A DNA stretch of 64,000 bases. It comes from Algoriphagus aestuarii. Lineage in GTDB: Bacteria; Bacteroidota; Bacteroidia; Cytophagales; Cyclobacteriaceae. The notes under the pieces were generated by a model that saw nothing but the letters and a program-made list of their open reading frames with translations, ran no database searches and was not told the origin of the DNA. Positions within the stretch are counted from its first letter, which is position 1; the number at the start of each line of letters is the position of its first letter. This document shows positions 26,242 through 36,230 of this stretch, one piece after another. The stretch is taken from assembly GCA_017051695.1 (NCBI GenBank), contig JAFIDK010000001.1, forward strand, positions 868,001 through 932,000. Direction: 5' to 3'. Position numbers and translations under genes: made by a program.

Positions 26242-27012
26242 TCAATATATTTCTTCTAAAATCTGCGCTAATCTGACACTGGCTGCAATCAATCGCTCTT
26301 CTACAATCTCTCTGTTTTCGTATCCGTAGTTATAGGACAATTTCCTGTTTTCGGGGAGTTTGTAAACCATAGGTCTAAGTGCAACTGCTTCCTTTAACCA
26401 ATCATCGATCGTGGAATTCCGATAGTGGTCCTCAATTTCAGGAGTCAGCTTTCTACTCAATTCATTCCCGATTTCCGTGTAGGACATGCCCCATCGATCG
26501 ATGATTCCTGAGTCCCAAACAGAGTGAAGATTTGTGTTTTGAAAGAAAAATTCCAGTTTGACATCGTTTCCGCCACGGTCCTCACCAGTACCCACATGCA
26601 GTGGCTGATGAATATCCTCGACAATATGAATGAGCATTTTTAGCTTCTCGGCTTCTTCCTTCGCTGATAGGTTTCCCGCGATCAATTCCTCCTTAATTTG
26701 CAGAATCGCTTCGTAGGCATTTCCTCCTTTTTCCTGAAGCGAAGGATCATATTCCCCTTTTTTGCTCGTCAGATAATGCCAGGAATTCACATAGTCAAAG
26801 GCCCGATCTGACTTGATTTCATCCATCCATGTGCCACTTCTGCCAATTGACATAGGATATAGAACTTTCTCTACTTTCTTTTTGGTAGAATTTTTCAATT
26901 GCAAGGAAGTCATGTATCCGATGAGGTAATGACCTAACTGTCCCCAGGCAAAAACCTGTGAAACTATCAATGACAAAAAGCACGTCAGAATAATGGACTT
27001 GGTGAATTTCAT
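26242..27012 (-). CDS. Secreted S1/P1-type nuclease
   Basis: Counting from the ATG at 27012, the product has 256 residues. The signal peptide ends QVFA, and the next residue is the Trp of WGQLGHYLIGYM, which in S1/P1 nucleases is the N-terminal zinc ligand, so cleavage is predicted to expose it. The remaining signature is present: HIVEDIHQPLHVG and GGNDVKLEFF, NLHSVWDSGII. It should cut single-stranded DNA and RNA, and possibly 3'-nucleotides, in the periplasm or outside. It has its own terminator. Confidence 0.93.
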   Translation of the reverse strand: MKFTKSIILTCFLSLIVSQVFAWGQLGHYLIGYMTSLQLKNSTKKKVEKVLYPMSIGRSGTWMDEIKSDRAFDYVNSWHYLTSKKGEYDPSLQEKGGNAYEAILQIKEELIAGNLSAKEEAEKLKMLIHIVEDIHQPLHVGTGEDRGGNDVKLEFFFQNTNLHSVWDSGIIDRWGMSYTEIGNELSRKLTPEIEDHYRNSTIDDWLKEAVALRPMVYKLPENRKLSYNYGYENREIVEERLIAASVRLAQILEEIY

Positions 27013-27089
27013 CTGTATTATTGGATTTCGATGGAAACAAATTAACTCCAAATCTAGAGGGAAAACTTCAGGTTATTGTGACCTCAAGA

Positions 27090-28280
27090 TTAAGAATTCT
27101 GTAATTCAGAAACTGCTAGCCAAGCCATCAGTCCGGCCCCTACTTCCAGCGCATCTTCTTCTATATCAAAAGTAGGAGTGTGAACTCCAGAAGTGATTCC
27201 TCTAGCTTCATTTCTGGTACCCAAGCGGTAAAAACAACCGCTGATCTCCTGAGAATAATAAGCGAAGTCCTCTGCAGCCATCCAAATATCCAGATCTACT
27301 ACATTTTCCTTTCCCAAATAGTCAATTGCTGCCTGTTGAGATCTATCCGTAAGATCCGGATCATTTTGTAAAAAAGGGTATCCCTTTCGGATTTCGAAAT
27401 CAAGTTCTCCTCCCATTCCTTCCACGATGCCATGCGCAATTTGAAGCATTTTTTGATGTGCCTTTGCTCTCCAATCCTCATTCAAAGTCCTGAATGTCCC
27501 CTGGATTTTTACTTCATTTGGAATGACATTGGTAGCTCCCAGTGCCTCAACTCTTCCAAAAGAAAGCACCGAGGGGATTTTTGGACTTGCTGCACGACTC
27601 ACCACTTGCTGCAAGGCCACGATCATATGAGAGGCTATCAAAACCGGATCTATCAACGTTTCAGGCATCGCCCCATGGCCACCTTTACCTTTGACAGTAA
27701 TGTATAACTCATCGGCACTGGCCATGTAAATTCCTTTACGGAACCCTACTTTACCAGCCTCTATAAACGGCATCACATGCTGACCGATAATTCCAGATGG
27801 TCTTGGATTTTCAAGTACTTTATCTTTAATCATCAAAGAAGCACCACCAGGAACCACTTCTTCACCTGGTTGAAAAATCAATTTGATACTTCCCTCAAAA
27901 TCATCTCTGACCTCATTCAGGATCTTAGCAGCACCCAGCAACGAGGCAGTATGGGCATCATGTCCACAGGCATGCATGACCCCTTCGTTGGTAGATTTAT
28001 AAGGAACTTCATTTGCCTCAATGATCGGCAAAGCATCCATATCGGCTCTAAGTGCTACTACTTTTTTATTTGGATTTTTACCTTCAATCAAGGCCGACCA
28101 GCCTGTCGTGGCCTTTTTTTCAATCTTGGTGATACCCAAAGATCTCAGCCTTTCTTCTACAAATGCGGACGTTTTGAATTCAACATAAGAAAGCTCTGGA
28201 TTGGCATGGAGATGTCTCCGGGTTTCGATGACTTCTTTTTTATAGGCCTTAGCCAGTGACTTAATTTTGTCCTTCAGCAT
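27090..28280 (-). CDS. M20D family amidohydrolase (N-acyl amino acid / hippurate hydrolase type)
   Basis: This 396-residue enzyme has the amidohydrolase pattern RRHLHANPELSYVEFKT (about 22-38), the metal site HACGHDAHTA, the PGEEVVPGGASLM region with catalytic Glu, and a C-terminal EDFAYYSQEISGCFYRLGTRN. Members remove acyl groups from amino acids such as hippurate or IAA conjugates. Its start overlaps the end of the upstream SPOR lipoprotein gene by 20 bp, so it likely shares its transcript. Confidence 0.92.
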   Translation of the reverse strand: MLKDKIKSLAKAYKKEVIETRRHLHANPELSYVEFKTSAFVEERLRSLGITKIEKKATTGWSALIEGKNPNKKVVALRADMDALPIIEANEVPYKSTNEGVMHACGHDAHTASLLGAAKILNEVRDDFEGSIKLIFQPGEEVVPGGASLMIKDKVLENPRPSGIIGQHVMPFIEAGKVGFRKGIYMASADELYITVKGKGGHGAMPETLIDPVLIASHMIVALQQVVSRAASPKIPSVLSFGRVEALGATNVIPNEVKIQGTFRTLNEDWRAKAHQKMLQIAHGIVEGMGGELDFEIRKGYPFLQNDPDLTDRSQQAAIDYLGKENVVDLDIWMAAEDFAYYSQEISGCFYRLGTRNEARGITSGVHTPTFDIEEDALEVGAGLMAWLAVSELQNS

Positions 28281-28803
28281 TCGAATTGGTGATTTCAGGG
28301 GCTTCGTATTCTTTTCTCTGGAATCTATCTTGAATTATCCTCGCAGTGGGAAACTGGGATTTGATCAGGGAAAAGCTCTTTTGAGCCTCAATTTTATAAT
28401 TAAACTTTCCCACTTTTACGAGATAGCGGGGTTCTTGGTATTGCATTTCAGCTTTGATATCAGGGAAATTCTCCATTAGATCATCTCTGGTCTCAAAAGC
28501 TTTCGTCCTGTCGATTCCTGAATAAACCAAAACCGAATATCCGTTGTAATAAGGTTCGGTAAGGTTTTTATTGTACATCATTCGGATTTTTTGACCTAAC
28601 TCATCATCCACTGATTCAACAGACTCAACAGAACTTGATGTATTCTCAGTCACCATCGCTTCCTTATAATCGGGATAAACCGGCAAAGATCCGCTTAGAT
28701 TCTCCTGGTAATTAGCGTATGAACCTGCTCCACTGGTAGTTGATTTGGATGAATTACACCCAACAATGAAGACCAATAATCCTAGAACCCAAACCGCTTT
28801 CAT
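28261..28803 (-). CDS. SPOR-domain lipoprotein
   Basis: Starting at the ATG at 28803 (180 residues), it has a clear lipoprotein signal (LGLLVFIVGC, Cys near 16). The middle is low complexity with Ser/Glu (NTSSSVESVESVDDE). The C-terminal about 70 residues match a SPOR fold: GYSVLVYSGIDRTKAFETRDDLMENFP, then PRYLVKVGKFNYKIEAQKSF. SPOR domains bind denuded peptidoglycan at division sites. It lies 10 bp after secA. I see no divisome genes around it. Confidence 0.85.
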   Translation of the reverse strand: MKAVWVLGLLVFIVGCNSSKSTTSGAGSYANYQENLSGSLPVYPDYKEAMVTENTSSSVESVESVDDELGQKIRMMYNKNLTEPYYNGYSVLVYSGIDRTKAFETRDDLMENFPDIKAEMQYQEPRYLVKVGKFNYKIEAQKSFSLIKSQFPTARIIQDRFQRKEYEAPEITNSNAEGQN

Positions 28804-28813
28804 ATATTTTGAT

Positions 28814-31800
28814 TTAATCAATAACTACGCATTTTCCTTCCTGAATATCCTGCTCGACACTTTTGTATTTGACATCGGTTTTTGTCGTGCCATTGGTGTA
28901 TTGTACAGTGACTTTATCATTTCTGCCATAAGCCTTTTCAGACTTTCTTGGAGCTACCACTTGGGGAGCTGGTCTACCTGCAGTTGCGGCAGCGGCAGCA
29001 GCGCGGTTGGCACCAGGATTTAATGTACTTGAAACTTCTGCCTTACTGGCTTGGCCTTGAGTCTCGGCAGCTCTAGCTGGCTGAGCTGCATGCACTTGAC
29101 TTGGATCTTGCTTTGGCAAATCAGCTCTTGAAATAAAGGAAATCATGTCCTCATTCAGTTTACCGATAAACCTCTTGAACATTTCAAACGCTTCAAACTT
29201 GTAGATCAATAACGGATCTTTTTGCTCATATACTGCATTTTGAACGGATTGTTTTAGATCATCCATGTCACGAAGATGTTCTTTCCAGTTCTGATCTATG
29301 ATGGCCAGGGTCACATTCTTCTCAATAGATCGGATCAATTCACGTCCTTCACTAGCGATCATAGCCTCTAGATTTACTACCACGCCGATCTGCTTGATGC
29401 CATCAGAAATCGGCACCATGATATCTTTGACAGTGGCACCTCTTTCTTCCTGTACTTTTTTGAAGATAGGAAGCGCAGTGCTCATGATCATTTCATTTTT
29501 CTTTTGATAGCTATCAAAAGCAGCTTCGTATAACTGTTGGGTCAATGTTGCGGAATCTTTGGATTTCAGCTCGTTTTCAGTAATCTGAAAATCAATGCCC
29601 AAAGAAGTGAAGACGTTCATTCTCAAATCTTCCGGATCACCGTTTGATTTACCCATTTCAATGTTGCTCTCGCAGACATCGTACATAATATTGAGAATAT
29701 CCAGCTCTAAGCGGTCACCTTTCAGTGCATTTCTTCTACGCTTGTAAACCACCTCACGCTGTGAATTCATCACATCATCGTATTCCAAAAGTCTCTTTCT
29801 GGTTCCGAAGTTATTTTCCTCTACTTTGGTCTGAGCTCTTTCGATAGATTTAGTGATCATGCTATGCTGGATCACTTCCCCTTCTTCCAGACCCATTCTA
29901 TCCATCAATTTGGCGATTCTTTCAGAACCAAAAAGACGCATCAAGCTATCCTCAAGGGAAACAAAGAACTGGGAAGAACCCACGTCACCCTGACGACCTG
30001 CACGACCTCTTAATTGTCTATCTACTCGTCTTGATTCGTGTCTTTCAGTACCGATAATTGCCAAACCACCAGCTTTTTTGGATTCTGGCGAAAGCTTGAT
30101 ATCTGTACCTCTACCAGCCATGTTGGTCGCAATCGTCACCGTACCTGCCTGCCCGGCTACTGCTACCACATCCGCTTCTTTTGCGTGTTGTTTTGCATTC
30201 AAAACCTGATGCGGGATTTTCTTCAAAGTGAGCATTCTACTCAACACTTCAGAGATTTCTACCGAAGTTGTACCCACCAAAACTGGTCTTCCCTGAGCTA
30301 CCAGCTCATTAATCTCGTCCACAACAGCATTGAATTTCTCACGGACGGTTTTGTAAACTTTATCTTCTTTATCAGAACGCTGAATCACCCTATTAGTAGG
30401 AATGACCACTACGTCCAATTTGTAGATTTCCCAGAATTCTCCAGCTTCCGTCTCAGCAGTACCGGTCATACCGGCAAGTTTGTGATACATTCTGAAGTAA
30501 TTCTGCAAAGTGATGGTCGCATAAGTTTGCGTCGCATCTTCTACTTTTACATTTTCTTTTGCCTCAATCGCCTGATGCAAACCGTCAGAATACCTTCTTC
30601 CTTCCATCACACGACCCGTTTGCTCATCGACGATTTTAACCTTGCCGTCAACAATAATGTATTCCGTATCCCTCTCAAACATACAATATGCTTTGAGCAA
30701 TTGGTTTACGGTATGGATTCTTTGGGCTTTTACGCCATAATCCTTGATTACTTCTTCCTTACGGATTAGCTTTTCCTTGTCATCCAAGGTATCATCCTTC
30801 TCCATTTCGGCGATCATCACCCCGATATCCGGCAAAATGAAGAATTCAGCATTTTCATTCTTTGTGGTCATGGTTTCGATCCCACGATCAGTCAGATCTA
30901 CTACATTGGTTTTTTCATCTATCGTAAATAAAAGCGGCTCATCTGCCTCAGGCATTTGGCGCTTATTGTCCTGCAAATAGAAATTCTCTGTTTTTTGAAG
31001 TATAACCCGAATACCAGGTTCAGATAGATATTTAATCAATGGCTTGTATTTAGGCATTCCTCTGAAAGCTCTAAACAGTGCCAATCCGCCATCTTTCTCA
31101 TTTCCTTCGGAAATCAATTTTTTGGCAGAAGTCAAAAATCCCTGGATCAATTTTCTCTGCTCATCTACCAAAGTCGCTACTCGAGGTTTCATGTCATCAA
31201 ATTCATGAACATCCCCTTTTGGTACAGGACCAGAAATAATCAACGGAGTACGAGCATCATCAATCAAGACAGAATCGACCTCATCGACCATCGCAAAATG
31301 ATGTTTTCCTTGCACCAAATCTCCACCATCTCTGGCCATGTTATCCCTCAGGTAATCAAAGCCAAATTCGTTATTGGTACCATAGACGATGTCACATGCA
31401 TAGGCACCTTTTCTTCCAGCAGAATTTGGCTGATACTTATCGATACAATCCACAGAAAGCCCATGAAATTCAAAAAGCGGTGCATTCCATTCAGAGTCAC
31501 GTTTTGCCAAGTAATCATTGACCGTAACAATATGTACACCTCTCCCGGCAAGGGCATTTAGATAGGCCGGCAAAGTAGAAACCAAGGTTTTACCTTCACC
31601 GGTAGCCATCTCAGCGATTTTACCGTTATGCAAAACCATACCTCCAATCAGCTGCACATCGTAATGAACCATGTCCCAAACGACTTCATTTCCAGCTGCT
31701 AGCCAGGTATTGTGCCAAATGGCCTGCTCACCCTCGATGACTACATTTTGTTTTTTGGCCGAAAGCTCCCGGTCAAATAAGGTGGCGCTTACTTTCAGCT

Positions 31801-32191
31801 GCTTGTTTTCTTTAAACCTCCGGGCGGTTTCTTTTACCACTGCAAATGCAGTAGGCATTACTTCCAATAAAATTTCCTCCAAAGACTCGTCCCTCTGTTT
31901 TTCAAGCTGGTCTATTTGATTAAAAAGTTGGTCTTTTTCGTGGATGGCATTGGCAGCAAGCTCATTGATTTTCACTCTGATCTCAGCGATGCTATCGTCG
32001 ATGGATTTGAGCTTTTCATTGATTTTGCCCTTTATTTCTGCTGTTTTACCTCTTAGCTCATCATCACTGATAGATGCAAAGCTTGCGAAGATCTTATTGA
32101 TCTCTTCTACTTTAGGAGCTAATTCTTTGATATCTCTATCGGACTTCGTTCCGAATACTTTTGCGAGTCCTTTGGCAATAAATTCTAACAT
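28814..32191 (-). CDS. secA: Preprotein translocase ATPase SecA
   Basis: The 1,125-residue protein carries the SecA Walker A region ATGEGKTLV, the DEAD-box-like VDEVDSVLIDDARTPLIISG, RQLRGRAGRQGDVG and helicase motifs in ATNMAGRGTDIKL. It is longer than E. coli SecA (about 900) by an insertion after the first nucleotide-binding region and by a low-complexity Ala/Pro linker (RAAAAAATAGRPAPQ) before the end. The Cys-rich zinc tail of E. coli SecA is absent and the end is DIQEGKCVVID, as in other Bacteroidota. It drives export through SecYEG. Confidence 0.97.
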   Translation of the reverse strand: MLEFIAKGLAKVFGTKSDRDIKELAPKVEEINKIFASFASISDDELRGKTAEIKGKINEKLKSIDDSIAEIRVKINELAANAIHEKDQLFNQIDQLEKQRDESLEEILLEVMPTAFAVVKETARRFKENKQLKVSATLFDRELSAKKQNVVIEGEQAIWHNTWLAAGNEVVWDMVHYDVQLIGGMVLHNGKIAEMATGEGKTLVSTLPAYLNALAGRGVHIVTVNDYLAKRDSEWNAPLFEFHGLSVDCIDKYQPNSAGRKGAYACDIVYGTNNEFGFDYLRDNMARDGGDLVQGKHHFAMVDEVDSVLIDDARTPLIISGPVPKGDVHEFDDMKPRVATLVDEQRKLIQGFLTSAKKLISEGNEKDGGLALFRAFRGMPKYKPLIKYLSEPGIRVILQKTENFYLQDNKRQMPEADEPLLFTIDEKTNVVDLTDRGIETMTTKNENAEFFILPDIGVMIAEMEKDDTLDDKEKLIRKEEVIKDYGVKAQRIHTVNQLLKAYCMFERDTEYIIVDGKVKIVDEQTGRVMEGRRYSDGLHQAIEAKENVKVEDATQTYATITLQNYFRMYHKLAGMTGTAETEAGEFWEIYKLDVVVIPTNRVIQRSDKEDKVYKTVREKFNAVVDEINELVAQGRPVLVGTTSVEISEVLSRMLTLKKIPHQVLNAKQHAKEADVVAVAGQAGTVTIATNMAGRGTDIKLSPESKKAGGLAIIGTERHESRRVDRQLRGRAGRQGDVGSSQFFVSLEDSLMRLFGSERIAKLMDRMGLEEGEVIQHSMITKSIERAQTKVEENNFGTRKRLLEYDDVMNSQREVVYKRRRNALKGDRLELDILNIMYDVCESNIEMGKSNGDPEDLRMNVFTSLGIDFQITENELKSKDSATLTQQLYEAAFDSYQKKNEMIMSTALPIFKKVQEERGATVKDIMVPISDGIKQIGVVVNLEAMIASEGRELIRSIEKNVTLAIIDQNWKEHLRDMDDLKQSVQNAVYEQKDPLLIYKFEAFEMFKRFIGKLNEDMISFISRADLPKQDPSQVHAAQPARAAETQGQASKAEVSSTLNPGANRAAAAAATAGRPAPQVVAPRKSEKAYGRNDKVTVQYTNGTTKTDVKYKSVEQDIQEGKCVVID

Positions 32192-32216
32192 GTCGAGTGA
32201 ATGTGATTCTAAAATC

Positions 32217-32240
32217 GGGCTTTAAAATTAAGCCCTTTTT
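32217..32240. terminator. Possible weak terminator between dapF and secA
   Basis: GGGCTT and AAGCCC form a six-base stem around seven bases. The T run of five lies on the plus strand, opposite to both genes; on the minus strand only four Ts follow. It may reduce read-through from dapF into secA. Confidence 0.4.
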
Positions 32241-32288
32241 ATTACAATTGATAATGATATCCGATTGGTACCAGATGATCTTTATATT

Positions 32289-33062
32289 CTAAATGATTAT
32301 TTGTCCTTTAAATACTTGCTCGGCCGGACCTATCAACCAGATGTCGGAAAATCCCCCTTCCGGTTTGGAATTAAATTTAACGGATAACTTACCTCCAAGG
32401 GTATTGATTTTTATCTCTGCGGCATCTCGGTCTTTTCCATACACCAAGGCAGCTGCTGTCACTCCTGTACCACAGGAAAGTGTCTCATCTTCCACACCTC
32501 TTTCATAGGTACGTACGAAAATCTCATCTTTAGCTATAGGCTCTACAAAATTGACATTGGTTCCTGCTGGTGCATAGGAGGCACCGTATCGCACGCTTTT
32601 CCCTTCTGCAAAAACCGGATAATCTGACACTTTATCTACCAGACGGATATGATGCGGAGAACCAGTATTGACAAAGAAGTCCTCATTTCTGGACTCGATG
32701 CCTGCTACTTCTCCCATGAGCAGTTGTACCAGCCCATCTTCTAAAACAGCTTCATGTTTGCCATCAATGGCCAGAAAAGTAGTTTGATCACTGACAATTC
32801 CCAAGAATGCAGAAAATGCAACAGCGCACCTTGCTCCATTGCCACACATACTTTGGGATCCATCCGCGTTGAAATAAATCATCTCAAAATCATAATCAGA
32901 ATGGTTTCTGATCAAAATCAATCCATCGGAACCAATCCCGAATTTTCTATCGCAAAGCTTAGAAACCAATGCCAAATCGGTTACATCAAACGATTCTGAT
33001 CGATCATCAATCATCACGAAATCATTCCCTGTTCCTTGATATTTATAAAAGGTTGTCTCCAT
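32289..33062 (-). CDS. dapF: Diaminopimelate epimerase
   Basis: This 257-residue enzyme has the two catalytic cysteines of the family, Cys73 in MCGNGARC and the second in LSCGTGVTAA, with the start KYQGTGNDFVMIDDR. It converts LL-diaminopimelate to the meso form for lysine and peptidoglycan synthesis. It is upstream of secA on the same strand, with a weak hairpin between. The 263-bp upstream gap contains a short perfect hairpin (33141-33161, arms AATCAGAC/GTCTGATT). Confidence 0.96.
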   Translation of the reverse strand: METTFYKYQGTGNDFVMIDDRSESFDVTDLALVSKLCDRKFGIGSDGLILIRNHSDYDFEMIYFNADGSQSMCGNGARCAVAFSAFLGIVSDQTTFLAIDGKHEAVLEDGLVQLLMGEVAGIESRNEDFFVNTGSPHHIRLVDKVSDYPVFAEGKSVRYGASYAPAGTNVNFVEPIAKDEIFVRTYERGVEDETLSCGTGVTAAALVYGKDRDAAEIKINTLGGKLSVKFNSKPEGGFSDIWLIGPAEQVFKGQIII

Positions 33063-33325
33063 GGATTTTAATTCTTGCTGTCTGGCTCAAAAACTTAACC
33101 AAAGCTATATTGCCTGCAAACTTAAAACAACTTGTCACAAAATCAGACAATAAGTCTGATTCTCAATTTGCAATACGACAGATTCTGTATAAAATAATGC
33201 TATAAATCATCTGAACGATTCCTTTTATGAGGACAATACTTGATGTTTCTTTGTAAATCCAAAATTGATTATTGAATTGACTTCGGTTAATTTCAATTAT
33301 TTCCAACAAATCATATTTAAAACTT

Positions 33326-33793
33326 ATGCTAGATCCTAAATCTCTTTCCTCAGTAGCTCTTTTCCATGAAACTTTTAAACATCCAGTGTTACCGGAACCG
33401 ACCATTCCTTCGGAAACGAGATGTAATCTGAGGGTTTCTCTTTTAGCGGAAGAGTTAAAGGAGCTGGAAGAAGCGATCGAAAACAAGGATTTGGTAGAGA
33501 TTGCAGACGCTCTTTGCGATCTTCAATATGTGCTTTCAGGAGCTATTTTGGAGTTTGGGCTTGGAGAGAGGTTCAAGGCCCTTTTTGATGAAGTGCAGCG
33601 ATCCAATATGAGTAAGGCCTGTGTCACTGAACAAGAAGCAAAAGATACCGTGGCACATTATGAGGCAAAAGGAACTCCTTGTTTCTATGAAAAAGAAGGT
33701 GAACTTTTTTTGGTTTTCAGAGAAGGAGACCACAAGACCTTAAAATCAGTAAATTATTCACCTGCAGATTTAAAGGGAATTTTAGAAAAATAA
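33326..33793 (+). CDS. MazG/PRA-PH-like nucleoside triphosphate pyrophosphohydrolase
   Basis: This 155-residue protein has the all-alpha NTP pyrophosphohydrolase motif in LLAEELKELEEAIENKDLVEIADALCDLQYV (Glu residues about 41-49, Asp near 62 and 66). It probably removes non-canonical or excess nucleotide triphosphates by cleaving pyrophosphate. The substrate is unknown. It ends 2 bp from the convergent mechanosensitive channel gene. Confidence 0.82.
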   Translation: MLDPKSLSSVALFHETFKHPVLPEPTIPSETRCNLRVSLLAEELKELEEAIENKDLVEIADALCDLQYVLSGAILEFGLGERFKALFDEVQRSNMSKACVTEQEAKDTVAHYEAKGTPCFYEKEGELFLVFREGDHKTLKSVNYSPADLKGILEK

Positions 33794-33795
33794 AC

Positions 33796-34647
33796 TTAGG
33801 AAGTCTTCAGGCTTTTATCTTGGTGATTTTTCAATTCTATAATACGGGCCGGCATATTGAAGCCGGCCTTTTCTAATGCCGTCAATACCTGAAGAATTGC
33901 ACTGCTTTTCACAACTGCATCTGAAATCGTCCTTTCAAAGGTATTTACCCAAAATGTCACCTGGATATTTAAGGTACTTTCTCCCAGATCCACCACCCAA
34001 ACTTCAGGCGCTTTATTTCCATTCAAAACACCTGGCACAATTTGAATTTCCTTTTTGATCAAATCAATCGCGGCTTGGTAGTCTGATCCGTAATCCAGCC
34101 CGATTGTAAAATCATATCGAAGAAATCCATCTATAGTGAAATTGATCAGTGGGTTTTTGAGAATTACACCATTCGGAATAAAGACATCTTTCCCGTCACC
34201 GGTTTTAATCTGGGTATCTCTTAGGTTTAAAGTCAACACTTGCCCGCTCATTCCATTGATATTGACAATATCTCCAACACGAAAAGGCCGCTTAAAGGCC
34301 AAAATGATGCCTGCTAGAAAATTTTCCCCGATATCCTTTAAAGCAAAACCGATTATAAACGCTGAAATACCCGCCCCAGCAAGTAGGCCAGAAACTACTC
34401 CAGTCAATCCTATAATCCTAAACACTACTAATAGTCCAGCCAAAATAACCAAGGAACTGAAAATCCCTGCAAGGAAATTTGCCAGCAAATCATCGTCCAT
34501 TCGCTTGATTAAACGAACCCTAAGAAAGGTTTTAGATTTTCTAGCGAAAAAAACAACTAATAAAAAGACGCCTAAAGCCACACCAGCAACGAGTAATCCG
34601 TTTTTGAGGGTAGGCCAATCTGTAGCAAAAAATTCCAATTCCTTCAT
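33796..34647 (-). CDS. MscS-type mechanosensitive channel
   Basis: I start at the ATG at 34647 (283 residues). There are about three membrane segments (LLVAGVALGVFLLVVFFA; LLANFLAGIFSSLVILAGLLVVF; GVVSGLLAGAGISAFIIGFAL). The third is followed by the MscS beta domain (FKRPFRVGDIVNINGMSGQVLTLNLRDTQIKTGDGKDVFIPNG). It should open under membrane tension to release solutes during hypo-osmotic shock. It ends close to a convergent hydrolase gene and is 77 bp from the aldehyde dehydrogenase gene. Confidence 0.93.
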   Translation of the reverse strand: MKELEFFATDWPTLKNGLLVAGVALGVFLLVVFFARKSKTFLRVRLIKRMDDDLLANFLAGIFSSLVILAGLLVVFRIIGLTGVVSGLLAGAGISAFIIGFALKDIGENFLAGIILAFKRPFRVGDIVNINGMSGQVLTLNLRDTQIKTGDGKDVFIPNGVILKNPLINFTIDGFLRYDFTIGLDYGSDYQAAIDLIKKEIQIVPGVLNGNKAPEVWVVDLGESTLNIQVTFWVNTFERTISDAVVKSSAILQVLTALEKAGFNMPARIIELKNHQDKSLKTS

Positions 34648-34724
34648 TGCAGTAAAATACAAAAAGTCATTCAGATTTACGTTTTCTGCTCAATCAATGT
34701 AGAAATAAGGCGGCCTTTCTTGTA

Positions 34725-36176
34725 TTAAAAGGGATTCCCAAGGTCTTTCATTGCCACATACACGGTTTTCAATTGGGAATAATGCTCGATGGCTGCTAAG
34801 CCATTTTCCCTTCCTATCCCAGATTGTTTATAGCCCCCAAATGGGATTTCAACAGGATTTATATTGTAAGTATTAATCCAACACATCCCTGCTTGAAGCC
34901 CTGCTACCATACGATGGGCTCTTCGCAAATCATTGGTATATACTCCTGCTGCTAAACCAAACTCGGTGTCATTGGCACGTTGTAAAACCTCTGACTCCTC
35001 TTTGAAAGTCAAGATAGTCATGACGGGACCAAAAATTTCTTCTTGTACGATCTGGCACTCATCCACTTTGCTTTCAAAAATGGTGGGTTCTATAAAATAC
35101 CCTCCTTCACAACCTGGAACCTTGATTTGTTTTCCTCCATAGATTAATTCAGCTCCTTGGTTTTTGCCCAAATCAATGTAGCCCATTACTTTATCAAAAT
35201 GGATTTTATTGATTAGTGCTCCTATTTGGGTTTCTGGGTCTGATGGATTTCCCACTTTGAGCTGCTTCGCTTTTTCGACAAGTTTCGCAATAAATTTTTC
35301 GCGGATAGCTTCCTGCACAAAAACTCGAGTACCATTGCTACAAATTTCTCCTTGAGTGTAAAAATTGCCAAGCATTGCTCCGTTTACCGCTTCATCAATA
35401 TCCGCATCTTCAAAAATAATAATGGGTGATTTACCTCCTAATTCCAAGGTAACATGCTTCAAGGTAGCAGCAGAAGCTGCCATGACCTTTTTACCCGTTC
35501 CTACTTCTCCGGTTATAGAAACCTTGGCAATGGCTGGATGGGCAGTCATCATTTGACCTACCTCTCCGTCGCCTTGGATCACGTTGAAAACTCCATCTGG
35601 CATTCCCGCTTCTTTGAAAACATCTCCCAATAGATAAGCAGTTAACGGAGTCAGTTCAGCAGGTTTAAAAATCATAACGTTCCCACATGCTAAAGCAGGT
35701 GCTGCTTTCCAGCAAGCAATTTGGATGGGATAGTTCCATGCTCCAATACCCGCACAAATCCCCAAAGGTTCTCTTTTGGTGTAGGCAAAATCTCCTCCCA
35801 ATTCAAAATGTTCTCCATGTAAAGTAGGTGCCAGCCCTGCATAATATTCCAAGCAATCTGCCCCTGAAATTACATCTACCGCTACTGCTTCTTTGAGGGG
35901 TTTACCGGAATCCTGAGATTCCAACAGTGCCAATTCCTCATTTTTTTCTCGTAACAAGGCAGAAGCTTTATGTAATATTCTCCCTCTTTCTGTGGGAGAC
36001 ATGGCAGACCATACTTTGAAACCTCTTTTTGCGGACTCTATTGATTTTTCAAAATCTTCCGAAGAAGCACTGGTTACTTGATGGGTTTTTTCGCCTGTGG
36101 CAGGATTGAAGTTATCAAAGCTCTTACCTGTTCCATTGACTGACTTATTATCTATATATAAAGGGATGGTTTGCAT
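34725..36176 (-). CDS. Aldehyde dehydrogenase of the betaine-aldehyde / ALDH9 type
   Basis: This 483-residue NAD(P)-dependent dehydrogenase has GAWNYP (Asn148), catalytic Glu245 in LELGGKSP and nucleophile Cys279 in QGEICSNGTRVFV. That last stretch is the pattern of betaine-aldehyde and 4-trimethylaminobutyraldehyde dehydrogenases. No choline dehydrogenase or transporter lies nearby. Upstream at 36231-36246 is a palindrome of the same design as those at the TetR locus near 7 kb; BetI, the classical regulator of betaine-aldehyde genes, is also a TetR protein, so this fits a TetR-controlled gene. Confidence 0.93.
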   Translation of the reverse strand: MQTIPLYIDNKSVNGTGKSFDNFNPATGEKTHQVTSASSEDFEKSIESAKRGFKVWSAMSPTERGRILHKASALLREKNEELALLESQDSGKPLKEAVAVDVISGADCLEYYAGLAPTLHGEHFELGGDFAYTKREPLGICAGIGAWNYPIQIACWKAAPALACGNVMIFKPAELTPLTAYLLGDVFKEAGMPDGVFNVIQGDGEVGQMMTAHPAIAKVSITGEVGTGKKVMAASAATLKHVTLELGGKSPIIIFEDADIDEAVNGAMLGNFYTQGEICSNGTRVFVQEAIREKFIAKLVEKAKQLKVGNPSDPETQIGALINKIHFDKVMGYIDLGKNQGAELIYGGKQIKVPGCEGGYFIEPTIFESKVDECQIVQEEIFGPVMTILTFKEESEVLQRANDTEFGLAAGVYTNDLRRAHRMVAGLQAGMCWINTYNINPVEIPFGGYKQSGIGRENGLAAIEHYSQLKTVYVAMKDLGNPF

Positions 36177-36230
36177 TTTTGGAGATTTAATGGCCTTTTA
36201 GGATCTTTTTTAGTGAAGCAAAGCCAAAAG

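Noticed and set aside
30038-30769. A 243-codon plus-strand frame
   Set aside because: It is antisense to the core ATPase region of secA, has no recognisable domain and arises from secA codon usage.
33141-33161. Hairpin AATCAGAC/GTCTGATT before dapF as a terminator or riboswitch
   Set aside because: There is no T run and no lysine riboswitch core; I keep it only as a note under dapF.
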